Shown here: piece by piece, positions 35,892 to 45,180 of the stretch | Position numbering within the stretch: the stretch's first letter is position 1 | How the letters are laid out: every line of letters begins with the position of its first letter | DNA from: Paenibacillus pini JCM 16418 | GTDB taxonomy: Bacteria; Bacillota; Bacilli; Paenibacillales; Paenibacillaceae | DNA length: 64,000 nucleotides | NCBI RefSeq assembly: GCF_000576305.1 | Contig: NZ_BAVZ01000002.1 | Location: 463,042-527,041, forward strand | Reading direction: 5' to 3' | Position numbers and translations under genes: made by a program | Notes under the pieces: model-generated | The model's database searches: none | What the model was told of the DNA's origin: nothing | What the model saw: only the letters and a program-made list of their open reading frames with translations

Positions 35892-35907
35892 TGTGAATTT
35901 AGTCACA
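35892..35907 (+). promoter_or_regulatory. Fnr box of the pflB promoter
   Basis: TGTGAATTTAGTCACA is a perfect TGTGA-N6-TCACA dyad 145 bp upstream of the pflB start. Its centre is about 38-42 bp before starts predicted from the downstream -10-like elements. Confidence 0.8.
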
Positions 35908-35910
35908 AAC

Positions 35911-35943
35911 AATTATAAAAAGAATTATAAAAAGAATTATAAG
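35911..35943 (+). repeat. 12-bp tandem repeat carrying three -10-like hexamers
   Basis: AATTATAAAAAG is present twice and then a partial AATTATAAG. Each unit supplies a TATAAA/TATAAG hexamer (35914, 35926, 35938). The repeat lies exactly where the -10 element of the Fnr-activated pflB promoter is expected. Confidence 0.75.
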
Positions 35944-36052
35944 TTATATTAGCTTGACTCATATCCTCTTTGTTGATCGGAATTTACGGAGTCATGGGAT
36001 TACCTTCAAGCTCATGATATCCTATTTTAAATATAAAGATGGAGGGATTTAG

Positions 36053-38314
36053 ATGTCGGTAATAGAAAAAGACGTACAAGACGTGCAATCAGGCTGGAGA
36101 AGCTTTAAAAAGGGTAAGTGGTCTAAGGCTGTCAATGTCAATGATTTTATCGAAAAAAACATCAGTCCTTATCACGGTAATGAAGCATTTTTGGCTGGGC
36201 CAACAAGCAACACAAATGAATTATGGGCTATTGTATCCAATTTAACGAAACAAGAACGTGATCATGGCGGCGTACTGGATGTGGATGTGAATACACCATC
36301 AACGATTGTATCGCATCAGCCAGGATATTTGGATCAAGATAAAGAACAAATCGTAGGTGTTCAAACGGATGCGCCCTTCAAACGTTCAATTCAGCCTTAT
36401 GGCGGCATTCGGATGATGATTGATGCATGTGAGGCTTACGGATTTAAGCTTCCCGAAGAACTCGTGCAAATATTTACAGACATTCGTAAAACGCATAACC
36501 AAGGTGTATTCGACGCCTATACTTCAGATATGAGAGCAGCACGGAAAGCAGGTATCATCACTGGTTTGCCTGATGCATATGGTCGCGGACGGATCATAGG
36601 GGACTATCGGCGTGTTGCGTTGTATGGAATAGATTTTCTGATTCAAGAAAAGAAACAAGAGCTAGATGATCTTGAGGTAGATGTAATTGATGAAGATGTT
36701 ATTCGTCTTCGTGAAGAGCTATCTGAGCAAATTCGTGCTTTAGGTGAACTTAGAAAAATGGCTGCGATGCATGGTTTTGATATCTCTAAACCAGCTCACA
36801 CCGCTAAGGAAGCCTTTCAATGGCTTTATTTCGGATACCTTGCTGCTATTAAAGAACAGAATGGTGCGGCTATGTCGCTGGGTCGAGTATCTTCCTTCTT
36901 AGATATTTACTTGCAACGAGACTTAAGTGAGGGGACCATTACTGAAGAACAAGCTCAAGAACTTGTAGACCACTTTGTCATGAAACTTCGTATCGTTAAA
37001 TTTCTACGCACACCTGACTATAATGAATTATTTAGTGGAGATCCAACTTGGGTAACTGAATCTATCGGTGGTATGTCCACGAACGGACAAACAAGAGTAA
37101 CCAAGAACAGCTTCCGTTTCTTGCATACACTTTATAACCTAGGACCAGCACCAGAGCCAAATCTAACTGTATTATGGTCTGATCAACTACCTGAGGGATT
37201 CAAAAAGTATTGTGCCAAAGTTTCGATAGAAACCAGTTCGATTCAATACGAGAGCGACGATTTAATGCGTCCAATCTATGGGGATGACTATGGTATTGCT
37301 TGCTGTGTATCTGCTATGAAGATTGGTAAACAAATGCAATTCTTCGGTGCGCGTGCGAACTTGGCTAAATGTATGCTCTACGCCATTAATGGCGGTATTG
37401 ATGAGAAATCTGGAGCTCAGGTTGGACCAGAGTATCCAGCCATCACTTCGGATGTCTTGGATTATGATGAAGTGATGAAACGCTTCAAGCCGATGATGCA
37501 GTGGTTAGCGAAGCTATATATGAACACACTGAATGTTATTCATTATATGCACGATAAGTATTCGTACGAGCGGATTGAAATGGCACTTCATGACCGTGAT
37601 ATTTTGCGGACGATGGCTTGTGGTATTGCCGGACTGTCTGTTGCGGCAGACTCTCTAAGTGCAATCAAGTATGCCAAAGTTAAACCGATCCGTAATGAAA
37701 AAGGCATCGCTGTCGATTTTGAAATTGAAGGGGAGTTCCCTTGTTACGGTAATAATGATGACCGTGTCGATAATATTGCCGTTGAGCTTGTAGAAACGTT
37801 CATGACCATGATCCGTAAAAATAAAGCTTATCGTAATGCACTCCCTACTCAATCCGTCCTAACGATAACTTCTAATGTTGTATACGGTAAGAAAACCGGC
37901 ACAACTCCAGATGGACGTAAAGCTGGTGAGCCATTCGCACCGGGCGCGAACCCTATGCATGGCCGTGATAAGAAGGGTGCTCTTGCATCACTTAGTTCAG
38001 TAGCTAAATTGCCCTATGAGGATAGTCTAGATGGAATCTCAAACACCTTCTCCATTGTTCCTAAAGCTCTGGGTAAGGAAGAGGAAGTCCGTAAATCAAA
38101 TCTCGTTGCCATGCTAGATGGATACTTCGGTGGTGGTGCACATCACCTAAACGTCAATGTATTTGATCGCGAGCAACTGATAGATGCTATGGATCATCCT
38201 GAGAATTATCCACAACTTACGATCCGTGTCTCTGGATATGCAGTTAACTTTGTTAAACTGACTCGTGAACAACAGTTAGACGTAATTAATCGTACGTTCC
38301 ATGGCTCGATGTAA
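36053..38314 (+). CDS. pflB: Formate acetyltransferase (pyruvate formate-lyase)
   Basis: PflB cleaves pyruvate with CoA to acetyl-CoA and formate using a glycyl radical. In this 753-residue protein the catalytic cysteine pair is in [10 protein letters not shown] and the glycyl-radical site is in [13 protein letters not shown] near the C-terminus. Length is normal for the family. GGAGGG precedes the ATG. The activase gene pflA follows after 62 bp. The upstream region holds three Fnr-like sites, so anaerobic induction is expected. Confidence 0.97.
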   Translation: MSVIEKDVQDVQSGWRSFKKGKWSKAVNVNDFIEKNISPYHGNEAFLAGPTSNTNELWAIVSNLTKQERDHGGVLDVDVNTPSTIVSHQPGYLDQDKEQIVGVQTDAPFKRSIQPYGGIRMMIDACEAYGFKLPEELVQIFTDIRKTHNQGVFDAYTSDMRAARKAGIITGLPDAYGRGRIIGDYRRVALYGIDFLIQEKKQELDDLEVDVIDEDVIRLREELSEQIRALGELRKMAAMHGFDISKPAHTAKEAFQWLYFGYLAAIKEQNGAAMSLGRVSSFLDIYLQRDLSEGTITEEQAQELVDHFVMKLRIVKFLRTPDYNELFSGDPTWVTESIGGMSTNGQTRVTKNSFRFLHTLYNLGPAPEPNLTVLWSDQLPEGFKKYCAKVSIETSSIQYESDDLMRPIYGDDYGIACCVSAMKIGKQMQFFGARANLAKCMLYAINGGIDEKSGAQVGPEYPAITSDVLDYDEVMKRFKPMMQWLAKLYMNTLNVIHYMHDKYSYERIEMALHDRDILRTMACGIAGLSVAADSLSAIKYAKVKPIRNEKGIAVDFEIEGEFPCYGNNDDRVDNIAVELVETFMTMIRKNKAYRNALPTQSVLTITSNVVYGKKTGTTPDGRKAGEPFAPGANPMHGRDKKGALASLSSVAKLPYEDSLDGISNTFSIVPKALGKEEEVRKSNLVAMLDGYFGGGAHHLNVNVFDREQLIDAMDHPENYPQLTIRVSGYAVNFVKLTREQQLDVINRTFHGSM

Positions 38315-38376
38315 CAGCACTTGTCATATCGATATATATCCAACTAGACTAGCGGATGCGGAAAGGATGACTTCCT

Positions 38377-39114
38377 ATGATTAAAGGCCATATCCATTCT
38401 TTGGAGACCTTTGGAACGGTAGACGGACCAGGCATCCGCTTTGTCCTTTTCATGCAAGGATGCTTGTTGAAGTGCCAGTACTGTCATAATCCAGATACTT
38501 GGTCAATGAATGAGGGCAAAGAAATGACAGTTGAGGATGTCCTAGCTGAAATAGAACCTTATCTGAACTACTATCGTTCTTCGGGGGGCGGTTTAACCGT
38601 TTCGGGCGGTGAACCTACGCTTCAGTCTCATTTTGTAGCTGAATTGTTTCAAGAAGTGAAGAAACGTTGGAATTTGCATACGACGCTTGATAGTAACGGT
38701 TTTAACGAGGCGGAGAGAATACATCAATTATTAGAAGTAACGGATCTTGTTCTTCTAGACATTAAGCATATTGATGATGACAAGCATATTAAGTTAACCG
38801 GTAAATCGAATGATCGCACATTACGTACGGCACAGTGGTTATCGGAGAATGGCCGTAAAATGTGGATTCGTCATGTATACGTTCCAGGTATTCATGATCA
38901 GGAAGAAGATTTGATCAACCTAGGTAGATTTATGGGTACACTAAATGGTGTCGAAAAGTTTGAAATTCTTCCTTATCATCAGATGGGTATTTATAAGTGG
39001 GAAGCTCTGGGGAAAGAATATCCTCTTCAGGGTGTACCCTCTCCATCAGACGAGGAAGTAAAGCGTGCTTACCGTTTAATAGAAGAAGGACGAAGACAGA
39101 CAACTTCTTTATAG
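38377..39114 (+). CDS. pflA: Pyruvate formate-lyase activating enzyme
   Basis: This 245-residue radical SAM enzyme installs the glycyl radical on PflB. The cluster motif is MQGCLLKCQYCHNPDTW (CxxxCxxC), with the SAM-binding GGG-L-T-V-S-GGEP segment and the DIKHID strand also present. Its position directly after pflB confirms the partner. GAAAGGATG precedes the ATG at 38377. Confidence 0.96.
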   Translation: MIKGHIHSLETFGTVDGPGIRFVLFMQGCLLKCQYCHNPDTWSMNEGKEMTVEDVLAEIEPYLNYYRSSGGGLTVSGGEPTLQSHFVAELFQEVKKRWNLHTTLDSNGFNEAERIHQLLEVTDLVLLDIKHIDDDKHIKLTGKSNDRTLRTAQWLSENGRKMWIRHVYVPGIHDQEEDLINLGRFMGTLNGVEKFEILPYHQMGIYKWEALGKEYPLQGVPSPSDEEVKRAYRLIEEGRRQTTSL

Positions 39115-39143
39115 TAAAAAAGTAATATAAGCGCGATAAATGT

Positions 39144-39173
39144 AGCCCCTTTCCACGGAAAGGGGTGTTTTTA
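39144..39173 (+). terminator. Terminator after pflA
   Basis: CCCCTTTCC pairs with GGAAAGGGG, followed by TGTTTTT. Confidence 0.82.
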
Positions 39174-39213
39174 TCATTATAGAAGATTTTATCCCTATCA
39201 TTAGCAGAATATC

Positions 39214-39245
39214 GTCCTTACAAAGTAGGACATTCTTACTATAAT
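39214..39245 (+). promoter_or_regulatory. Promoter and operator-like dyad of the sugar transporter operon
   Basis: GTCCT (39214-39218) and AGGAC (39227-39231) form a dyad with an eight-base spacer next to the -35 region. A -10 TATAAT is at 39240-39245. The dyad may bind a regulator. Confidence 0.4.
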
Positions 39246-39283
39246 GAAGAGGTAATAAACAATAGTTTGAGGGGGATTAATCA

Positions 39284-40672
39284 ATGAAAATGAAGAGAAG
39301 TTTGATGCTGTTATTGTCTTTATGTTTTGCATCTTCACTTGCTTTAACAGGTTGTGGAAGCGATACCAATAAGACAACAGAAGGTTCGGATTCACCTAAA
39401 ACAGACACTAAAACAGATGATCCGAAGTCAGTTGAACCCCTTGAAATGACACTTCGTCATACACAAGTAGGTGCAGATAAACAGAAACGTTTTGCCATTC
39501 TTCAAGACGTTGTTAAAAAGGTTGAAGAAGAGAATGCAGGTCTAAAGTTTAAACTGGACGGCGTTGAATCAGACGTTAACCGTAAAGAAAAACTTCGTGG
39601 AGAGATGGCTGCGGGTAACCCGCCAGATATCTTCGATCTATTTGGTAGCCCGGATTCCAAAGTTTATGCTAAAGAAGGTAAACTGCTTGATCTAACTCCG
39701 ATCCTTGATGAACTCGGTATTAAAGACAAATTCAGTTCTTTGGAACCGTTTACTTACGAAGGTAAAATATATGGTCTTCCAATTGGTGGATCAGGCGAAG
39801 GATTCTTCTATAACAAAGAATATTTTGAGAAGAAGGGTCTGAAAGTTCCTACGACTATGGCTGAACTTGATCAAATTCTTGCAACCATCAAATCTGATGG
39901 TAAAGTTCCAATGGCTGGTGCTTCCAAAGCAGGTTGGGTACCTTTGATGCTTGCTAACCAATTGTGGTCTCGTTATGCCGGTTCAGATGTTACTTCTAAA
40001 TTTGTTAAGGGAGAAGCTAAATGGAGTGATCCAGCTGTCGTTAAAGGTTTTGCTAAGTATAAAGAGTGGGTAGACAAAGGATACTTCAAAAAAGGTGAAC
40101 TTGGTTTTGAATATGCTGAGTATACAACTCAATTTACTAGTGGCGAAGCAGTCTTGCTGTATGACGGAACTTGGAAATCTTCCGTATTTAAAGCAGGTGA
40201 GTCTGGTGAGAAGTTGATCGGCAAAGTTGGATTCTTCAATCTTCCTCCAGTTGATGGCGGTGCTGGAGATCAAACCTCCCTTATGCGTGACGTAAACAAT
40301 GGTTATGGTTTCTCCGCAACTGTAGCTGAAGATCCTCGTAAGCTAGCAGCTGTTAAGTCTTTCATTAAAGATTTGTTTAACGAAGAGATGCAGATCCGTG
40401 GTCTAGTGGATGATGGTGTACTTCCTGCAATGAAGATTGATGCAAGCGTACTTTCTTCTAAAATCACTGATGATTTGATGAAAGAAATCGTCAACGTATT
40501 GAATGAATCCAAAACTTCATTCCCTGCATTTGACTCACTTGTTCAAGCGGATGTAACTACTGAAATCAGTAATATCCAAATTCAAAAGCTGATTGGTAAC
40601 CAAACAACTCCTGAGAAAATGGGAGAAGCTCTTCAAAAGGTTCAAGAAGAGGCTAACTCAGCTTCGGAATAA
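39284..40672 (+). CDS. Sugar ABC transporter substrate-binding lipoprotein
   Basis: The 462-residue family 1 extracellular solute-binding protein has a lipobox (LALTGCGS, Cys about residue 25), an acidic/threonine-rich linker, and the FDLFGSPDSKVYAKEG hinge region. It delivers an oligosaccharide to the permeases encoded downstream. No ATPase gene is in the cluster, as is common for CUT1 systems using a shared MsmX-type ATPase. The NagZ-type enzyme at the end of the cluster suggests N-acetylhexosamine-containing substrates. Confidence 0.9.
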   Translation: MKMKRSLMLLLSLCFASSLALTGCGSDTNKTTEGSDSPKTDTKTDDPKSVEPLEMTLRHTQVGADKQKRFAILQDVVKKVEEENAGLKFKLDGVESDVNRKEKLRGEMAAGNPPDIFDLFGSPDSKVYAKEGKLLDLTPILDELGIKDKFSSLEPFTYEGKIYGLPIGGSGEGFFYNKEYFEKKGLKVPTTMAELDQILATIKSDGKVPMAGASKAGWVPLMLANQLWSRYAGSDVTSKFVKGEAKWSDPAVVKGFAKYKEWVDKGYFKKGELGFEYAEYTTQFTSGEAVLLYDGTWKSSVFKAGESGEKLIGKVGFFNLPPVDGGAGDQTSLMRDVNNGYGFSATVAEDPRKLAAVKSFIKDLFNEEMQIRGLVDDGVLPAMKIDASVLSSKITDDLMKEIVNVLNESKTSFPAFDSLVQADVTTEISNIQIQKLIGNQTTPEKMGEALQKVQEEANSASE

Positions 40673-40688
40673 TAATTTATTTTCAAGT

Positions 40689-40725
40689 GTGTGCCCCGGG
40701 AATTTGCTGGGGCACACGCCTTTCT
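40689..40725 (+). terminator. Hairpin between the binding protein and permease genes
   Basis: GTGTGCCCC pairs with GGGGCACAC around an 11-base loop, with only a weak T-rich tail. It probably attenuates or stabilises the 3' end of the abundant binding-protein message. Confidence 0.65.
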
Positions 40726-40784
40726 ATTAGTAGAAAAAGTAATAGACATCACTTCCGGATGATATCCGGGTTGGGAGGCACTTC

Positions 40785-41669
40785 ATGAACAAGGCATTGA
40801 AGAATCCAATGTTATACATCGTACTCATTCTTCCCTGTTTAATTCTATTTGGTATGTTTTTTCTATATCCAATCTTTAGTGCTATACGATACAGTTTCAC
40901 GAGCTGGAATGGCGTATCCGCTACACCTAAATTTATTGGGTTAGATAACTTCACCAAAGCATTAACTGAGGAAAGATTTTGGCTCGCAGCAAGAAATAAC
41001 GGTTTCTTTATCTTATTTTCAGTAGGAATCCAAGTTCCATTAATTATATTTTTCTCCCTTCTGATCGCAAATGTTAAGAAACTTAAAGGGCTTTACAAGA
41101 CAGCGGTTTTTTTACCATCAATTATGTCTACAGCCGTTATTGGTATTCTATGGGGATTCATTTATGAACCGAATATCGGATTATTGAATAGCATTTTGAA
41201 GGTTTTCGGAATAGAGCCATTATATTGGCTAGCTGATGAGAAATACGCGATGATTTCGATCCTACTTACAAATGCTTGGCAATGGACAGGATTCTATATT
41301 GTAATGGTACTGGCTGCAATTCTATCGATTCCTCGCGAACTTGACGAAGCTGCTGCAATTGACGGTGCTTCCGGTATGCAACGAGCCTTCTCGATAACAT
41401 TACCTTTAATTAAACCAATTATATCTGTGGTTATTATGCTTTCTATTGCAGGAGCAATGAAGGCTGCTGATATTGTTATCGTTATGACCAAGGGTGGACC
41501 TGCGGGCAGCACGGACGTTATGGCAACCTACATGATCAAATACGCAATCACAAACTTTAAATATGGTTACGGTAACGCTATTGCAGTTTTGATTTTCATT
41601 TTCACACTAATTCTGACTGCATTGTACCAGTTACTCGTTGCACGTCGTAGTGAAAGGATTGAATACTAA
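40785..41669 (+). CDS. Sugar ABC transporter permease (MalF-like)
   Basis: The 294-residue protein has six predicted membrane helices and the EAA loop (ELDEAAAIDGASGMQRAFSITLPLIKP) that docks the ATPase. It is the first of two permeases and overlaps the second by 1 bp. GGGAGG lies upstream of the ATG. Confidence 0.93.
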   Translation: MNKALKNPMLYIVLILPCLILFGMFFLYPIFSAIRYSFTSWNGVSATPKFIGLDNFTKALTEERFWLAARNNGFFILFSVGIQVPLIIFFSLLIANVKKLKGLYKTAVFLPSIMSTAVIGILWGFIYEPNIGLLNSILKVFGIEPLYWLADEKYAMISILLTNAWQWTGFYIVMVLAAILSIPRELDEAAAIDGASGMQRAFSITLPLIKPIISVVIMLSIAGAMKAADIVIVMTKGGPAGSTDVMATYMIKYAITNFKYGYGNAIAVLIFIFTLILTALYQLLVARRSERIEY

Positions 41670-42499
41670 TGTCTAGGCTGATTAAAAAGTTATTGCCACA
41701 TATTGTACTCATGGCCTATTTGTTAGTTATTCTTTTTCCGTTTCTATTTGTTATTTTCTCATCGGTCAAAAAGGATAATAACTCTATAGCACTCAATCCG
41801 TTCGGTATTCCAAAAACATTTGAATTCGGGAACTACGTTGAGGCATGGGTCAATGCCAAAATAAGCACCTATTTTTTCAATAGTATGTATATATCTATTC
41901 TGTCAGCAGTTGTTTCTATTTTAATTGCTTCTATGTTTGCTTTTGCAATCACACGGATGCGTCATCATAAAATAAGTGCAATACTGGGTGCTGTGATTTT
42001 AGTCGGCATGCTAATACCGAATAATGCATTGATGTTACCTATCTATTTACTCGTTAAAAAGCTTGGCATTCTCAATACACACAAGGCTTTAATTATACCT
42101 TATATTGCCAATGCACTTCCTTTTTCAGTCATTATTTTATCCGCATTTATGAAGTCCTTACCTAGTGAAATTGAGGAAGCAGCGGTTATGGATGGGTTGA
42201 ATGCACAGGGAATATTTGCTAGGATTATAATACCTTTAACGGTTCCGGCCATGGTTACGGTATTTATCGTTAACTTTCTCGGCAACTGGAATGAATTCTT
42301 GCTTGCCAATTATTTTCTCTCGGACGATGCGAAGCGAACGCTTCCAGTCGGAATGGTTCAGTTCCGTGACCAATATCAGATGAACTACGCGCAAATGTCA
42401 GCAGGTATTGTATATAGCGTTGTTCCTGTTATTGTTCTTTACGCTATTCTTCAAGAAAAAATTATTGAAGGAGTTACAGCAGGTAGTGTTAAGGGATAA
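41669..42499 (+). CDS. Sugar ABC transporter permease (MalG-like)
   Basis: The 276-residue protein has six membrane helices and the EAA loop (EIEEAAVMDGLNAQGIFARIIIPLTVP). It pairs with the upstream permease to form the channel. The stop at 42499 is followed after 26 bp by the sensor kinase gene. Confidence 0.93.
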   Translation: MSRLIKKLLPHIVLMAYLLVILFPFLFVIFSSVKKDNNSIALNPFGIPKTFEFGNYVEAWVNAKISTYFFNSMYISILSAVVSILIASMFAFAITRMRHHKISAILGAVILVGMLIPNNALMLPIYLLVKKLGILNTHKALIIPYIANALPFSVIILSAFMKSLPSEIEEAAVMDGLNAQGIFARIIIPLTVPAMVTVFIVNFLGNWNEFLLANYFLSDDAKRTLPVGMVQFRDQYQMNYAQMSAGIVYSVVPVIVLYAILQEKIIEGVTAGSVKG

Positions 42500-42525
42500 T
42501 TCTCGCACAGAATGGAAGAAAGCGT

Positions 42526-44346
42526 ATGAATTTGCGCGTCAAATTATTACTAGCTTTTGTAATCCTTATTATCGTTCCTTTATGTATCTTGGGCGCTATA
42601 ACTTTCATAGTTACCTCTAATTCCATAGAAGAGAAATACAGCCGTCAAACGGAATATTCGCTTAAAGCAATCAGTTACAGTATTTCAAATGTCTTTAAAC
42701 AAATGGATAATGTGACGGACAGCGGTATTGGTACCTCAGTATTTCATATGGCTTTGAATGCGAAAGATCCAACGAAACAGGATTTAAATGCTACCGAACA
42801 ATTGAATTTGAATGCAAGTCAACGTAACTTCCGTAATTTGCTGTACAACCATCCATCGATAAGTTATGCCTTCCTTTACAATTTGCACGGGAATAACAAT
42901 ATCGTTTCTATTTTTAATAAAGAAGATTTTGCGGCAATGAGCTTCAATAAGTTTAAGGAGCAACCTTTATACAAAGAGGTTACTGACCTGAACGCAGTTC
43001 CTAAATGGCTTGCACCGCATGAGTATCCCGAAATTACAGGTGTCGAACCTGTGTTTACGCAAATCAGACTAATTAAGGAAATTAGTACACTGAAGAACAT
43101 AGGTATTCTAGTTGTGCAAATTAAAAGCTGGGATATCGAATCTATTTTTCGAAATCTGTCTTTAGATCAAACAATGGGCTCCACACATTTTATGCTGGTT
43201 AATGATGATGGGCTGATCTTGTTCGATCCATTGCAATCGCTGGATGGTCAAAAAGTTCAGTCCCTCATGAACCAACCTGTTCTTTTTGAAAAGGGTTATC
43301 AAAGCTTTAAGGCTGATTTTAATCACAATAAAAGTATTGTTTCGATGTACCATCTTAAAGATTATCCTTGGAGTATCATATCTGTAACTTCATGGGATTC
43401 ATTATCTAAAGAGACAAGGGTCTTTGCTGAATGGTTTATTGGAATAACATTACTTTGCCTTTTTGCAGCAGTTACATTTAATGTAGTGTTTATGAACCGT
43501 ATAACGGGTTCTATAGCTGTGATTGTTCGTTTTATGCGTAGAGTTGAGGGCGGCGACTTTAAAGTTCGTGTTGAAGATAAGGGTAAAGATGAGCTGCATG
43601 TTTTATCCAAAGGATTTAACGATCTGGTCGATAAAATAAATCTCTTGTTCACACAAATTCAGAAAGAACAAAAACAGAAGAATCAAGCTGAGCTTCGTGT
43701 GCTTCAAGCGCAAATTAAACCGCACTTTTTATTTAATACGCTAGAATCTATTAATGTTCTAGCCATGCAGAACGAGGGAGCCAAAGTAAGTGAAATGGTA
43801 TACCGCTTGGGTAATATTCTTCGGATTAGTATCCAAGGTAAGGAAGTAATCACGTTGGAAAAAGAATTGGATCATCTGCGAAGCTATTTAGAAATTCAGA
43901 AGTTCCGTTTCGAGGATGTTTTTGATTATGAAATAGATGTTCCCAAAGATCTGCTAAAAAGAAGTATACTGAAGTTAACGCTTCAGCCTCTGGTTGAAAA
44001 TAGTATCCAGCATGGTTTTGAAGGTATTTCTTATAAGGGAATGATCCGTATTAGCTGCTGGAGTGCTCAGGGGAAATTGATTTTGCAAATTGAAGATAAT
44101 GGAATTGGGATTGGGTCGGAGCAGCTATTAGCCTTTGAATATATGTCAGATCAGAATGAGAACACGGAAGTAGTAAATCCTAGCATGCCAGTGAATCATG
44201 AACGTAGAGGTTTAGGCGTGAGAAGTGTTGCTGATCGGATCAGAATTCATTACGGTGATATCTATGGTTTGTTTATTTGTTCTTCGAGCAGTACCGGCAC
44301 AATCATACGATGCATTGTACCAAACGATGAGTGGGGGGAACTCTGA
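42526..44346 (+). CDS. Sensor histidine kinase, YesM/LytS type
   Basis: The 606-residue kinase has an N-terminal helix, a large extracytoplasmic sensor (about 35-300), a second membrane helix, HAMP (GSIAVIVRFMRRVEGGDFKV), the His_kinase motif AQIKPHFLFNTLESIN and a HATPase domain (LQPLVENSIQHGF; GRGLGVRSV-like end). It probably senses the sugar or its binding protein and controls the transporter through the response regulator that overlaps its stop codon. Confidence 0.93.
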   Translation: MNLRVKLLLAFVILIIVPLCILGAITFIVTSNSIEEKYSRQTEYSLKAISYSISNVFKQMDNVTDSGIGTSVFHMALNAKDPTKQDLNATEQLNLNASQRNFRNLLYNHPSISYAFLYNLHGNNNIVSIFNKEDFAAMSFNKFKEQPLYKEVTDLNAVPKWLAPHEYPEITGVEPVFTQIRLIKEISTLKNIGILVVQIKSWDIESIFRNLSLDQTMGSTHFMLVNDDGLILFDPLQSLDGQKVQSLMNQPVLFEKGYQSFKADFNHNKSIVSMYHLKDYPWSIISVTSWDSLSKETRVFAEWFIGITLLCLFAAVTFNVVFMNRITGSIAVIVRFMRRVEGGDFKVRVEDKGKDELHVLSKGFNDLVDKINLLFTQIQKEQKQKNQAELRVLQAQIKPHFLFNTLESINVLAMQNEGAKVSEMVYRLGNILRISIQGKEVITLEKELDHLRSYLEIQKFRFEDVFDYEIDVPKDLLKRSILKLTLQPLVENSIQHGFEGISYKGMIRISCWSAQGKLILQIEDNGIGIGSEQLLAFEYMSDQNENTEVVNPSMPVNHERRGLGVRSVADRIRIHYGDIYGLFICSSSSTGTIIRCIVPNDEWGEL

Positions 44347-45134
44347 TGTTGAAAGTACTGCTAGTTGATGATGAAGCACCCATATTAAACAACCTGAACA
44401 AAGTAATTCAGTGGACAGAGTTGAATATGGAAGTGATGGGTCTTGCCCGCAGTGGGCAGGAAGCGCTAGCTCTTTGTGAGCAGCAAGCTCCTGATATTGT
44501 CTTGAGCGATATTCGTATGCCTGTAATGGATGGCTTGACCTTTATTTCAGAATTGAGACAAAGAGGTTGCACAGCTGAGGTGCTCCTGCTAACTGGATAT
44601 CAAGAATTTGAATATGCAAGGCTTGCCATTAAATACAAAGTGCGCGATTATATTTGTAAGCCTATTCATTACAAGGAACTGGAAAATACACTCCGTTTGA
44701 TTGGTGACCAATTGATACGGAGTCGAAAGCTAGATCCACTTCAATTTGCAGCCAGTCATCTGAAAAAGCAAGATACCGCAGAATCTGCTAAGAAATCATC
44801 ACAGCAGCTAATTGCTGATGCGATTACTTATATTATGGGTAGGCTGGATAAAGATTTAGGCATCGAAGAACTCGCCGGACATCTGGGTATAAGCTGCAGT
44901 TATTTTTGTCTTTTGTTCAAAAATCATGTAGGTATCACATTCGTTGAGTACTTAACCAACCAACGAATTGAAGCTGCCAAATATCTACTTACTCACAGTG
45001 ATAAGAGTGTCACTCAGATTGGGGCAGGTATTGGCTATCATGAAAGAAGATATTTCACGAAGGTATTTCAGCGTTACACGGGCATGACACCTTCTGAATA
45101 CCGTGAACAAGTCAAAGATTGTTCTGTTAGTTAA
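44346..45134 (+). CDS. AraC-type response regulator, short YesN type
   Basis: The 262-residue regulator has a receiver (LLVDDEAPILNNL; phosphorylated Asp in DIVLSDIRMPVMDG; Lys in YICKPIHYKEL) and a C-terminal AraC HTH pair (LGIEELAGHLGISCSYFCLLFK; VTQIGAGIGYHERRYFTKVF). It is shorter than most YesN proteins because the linker is minimal. ATG at 44346 shares bases with the kinase stop and is preceded by GGGGGGAA, so the two are coupled. Confidence 0.93.
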   Translation: MLKVLLVDDEAPILNNLNKVIQWTELNMEVMGLARSGQEALALCEQQAPDIVLSDIRMPVMDGLTFISELRQRGCTAEVLLLTGYQEFEYARLAIKYKVRDYICKPIHYKELENTLRLIGDQLIRSRKLDPLQFAASHLKKQDTAESAKKSSQQLIADAITYIMGRLDKDLGIEELAGHLGISCSYFCLLFKNHVGITFVEYLTNQRIEAAKYLLTHSDKSVTQIGAGIGYHERRYFTKVFQRYTGMTPSEYREQVKDCSVS

Positions 45135-45180
45135 TATATATTTACATACTTCATTTATGAGCAAAGGTGCGTGATTAACA

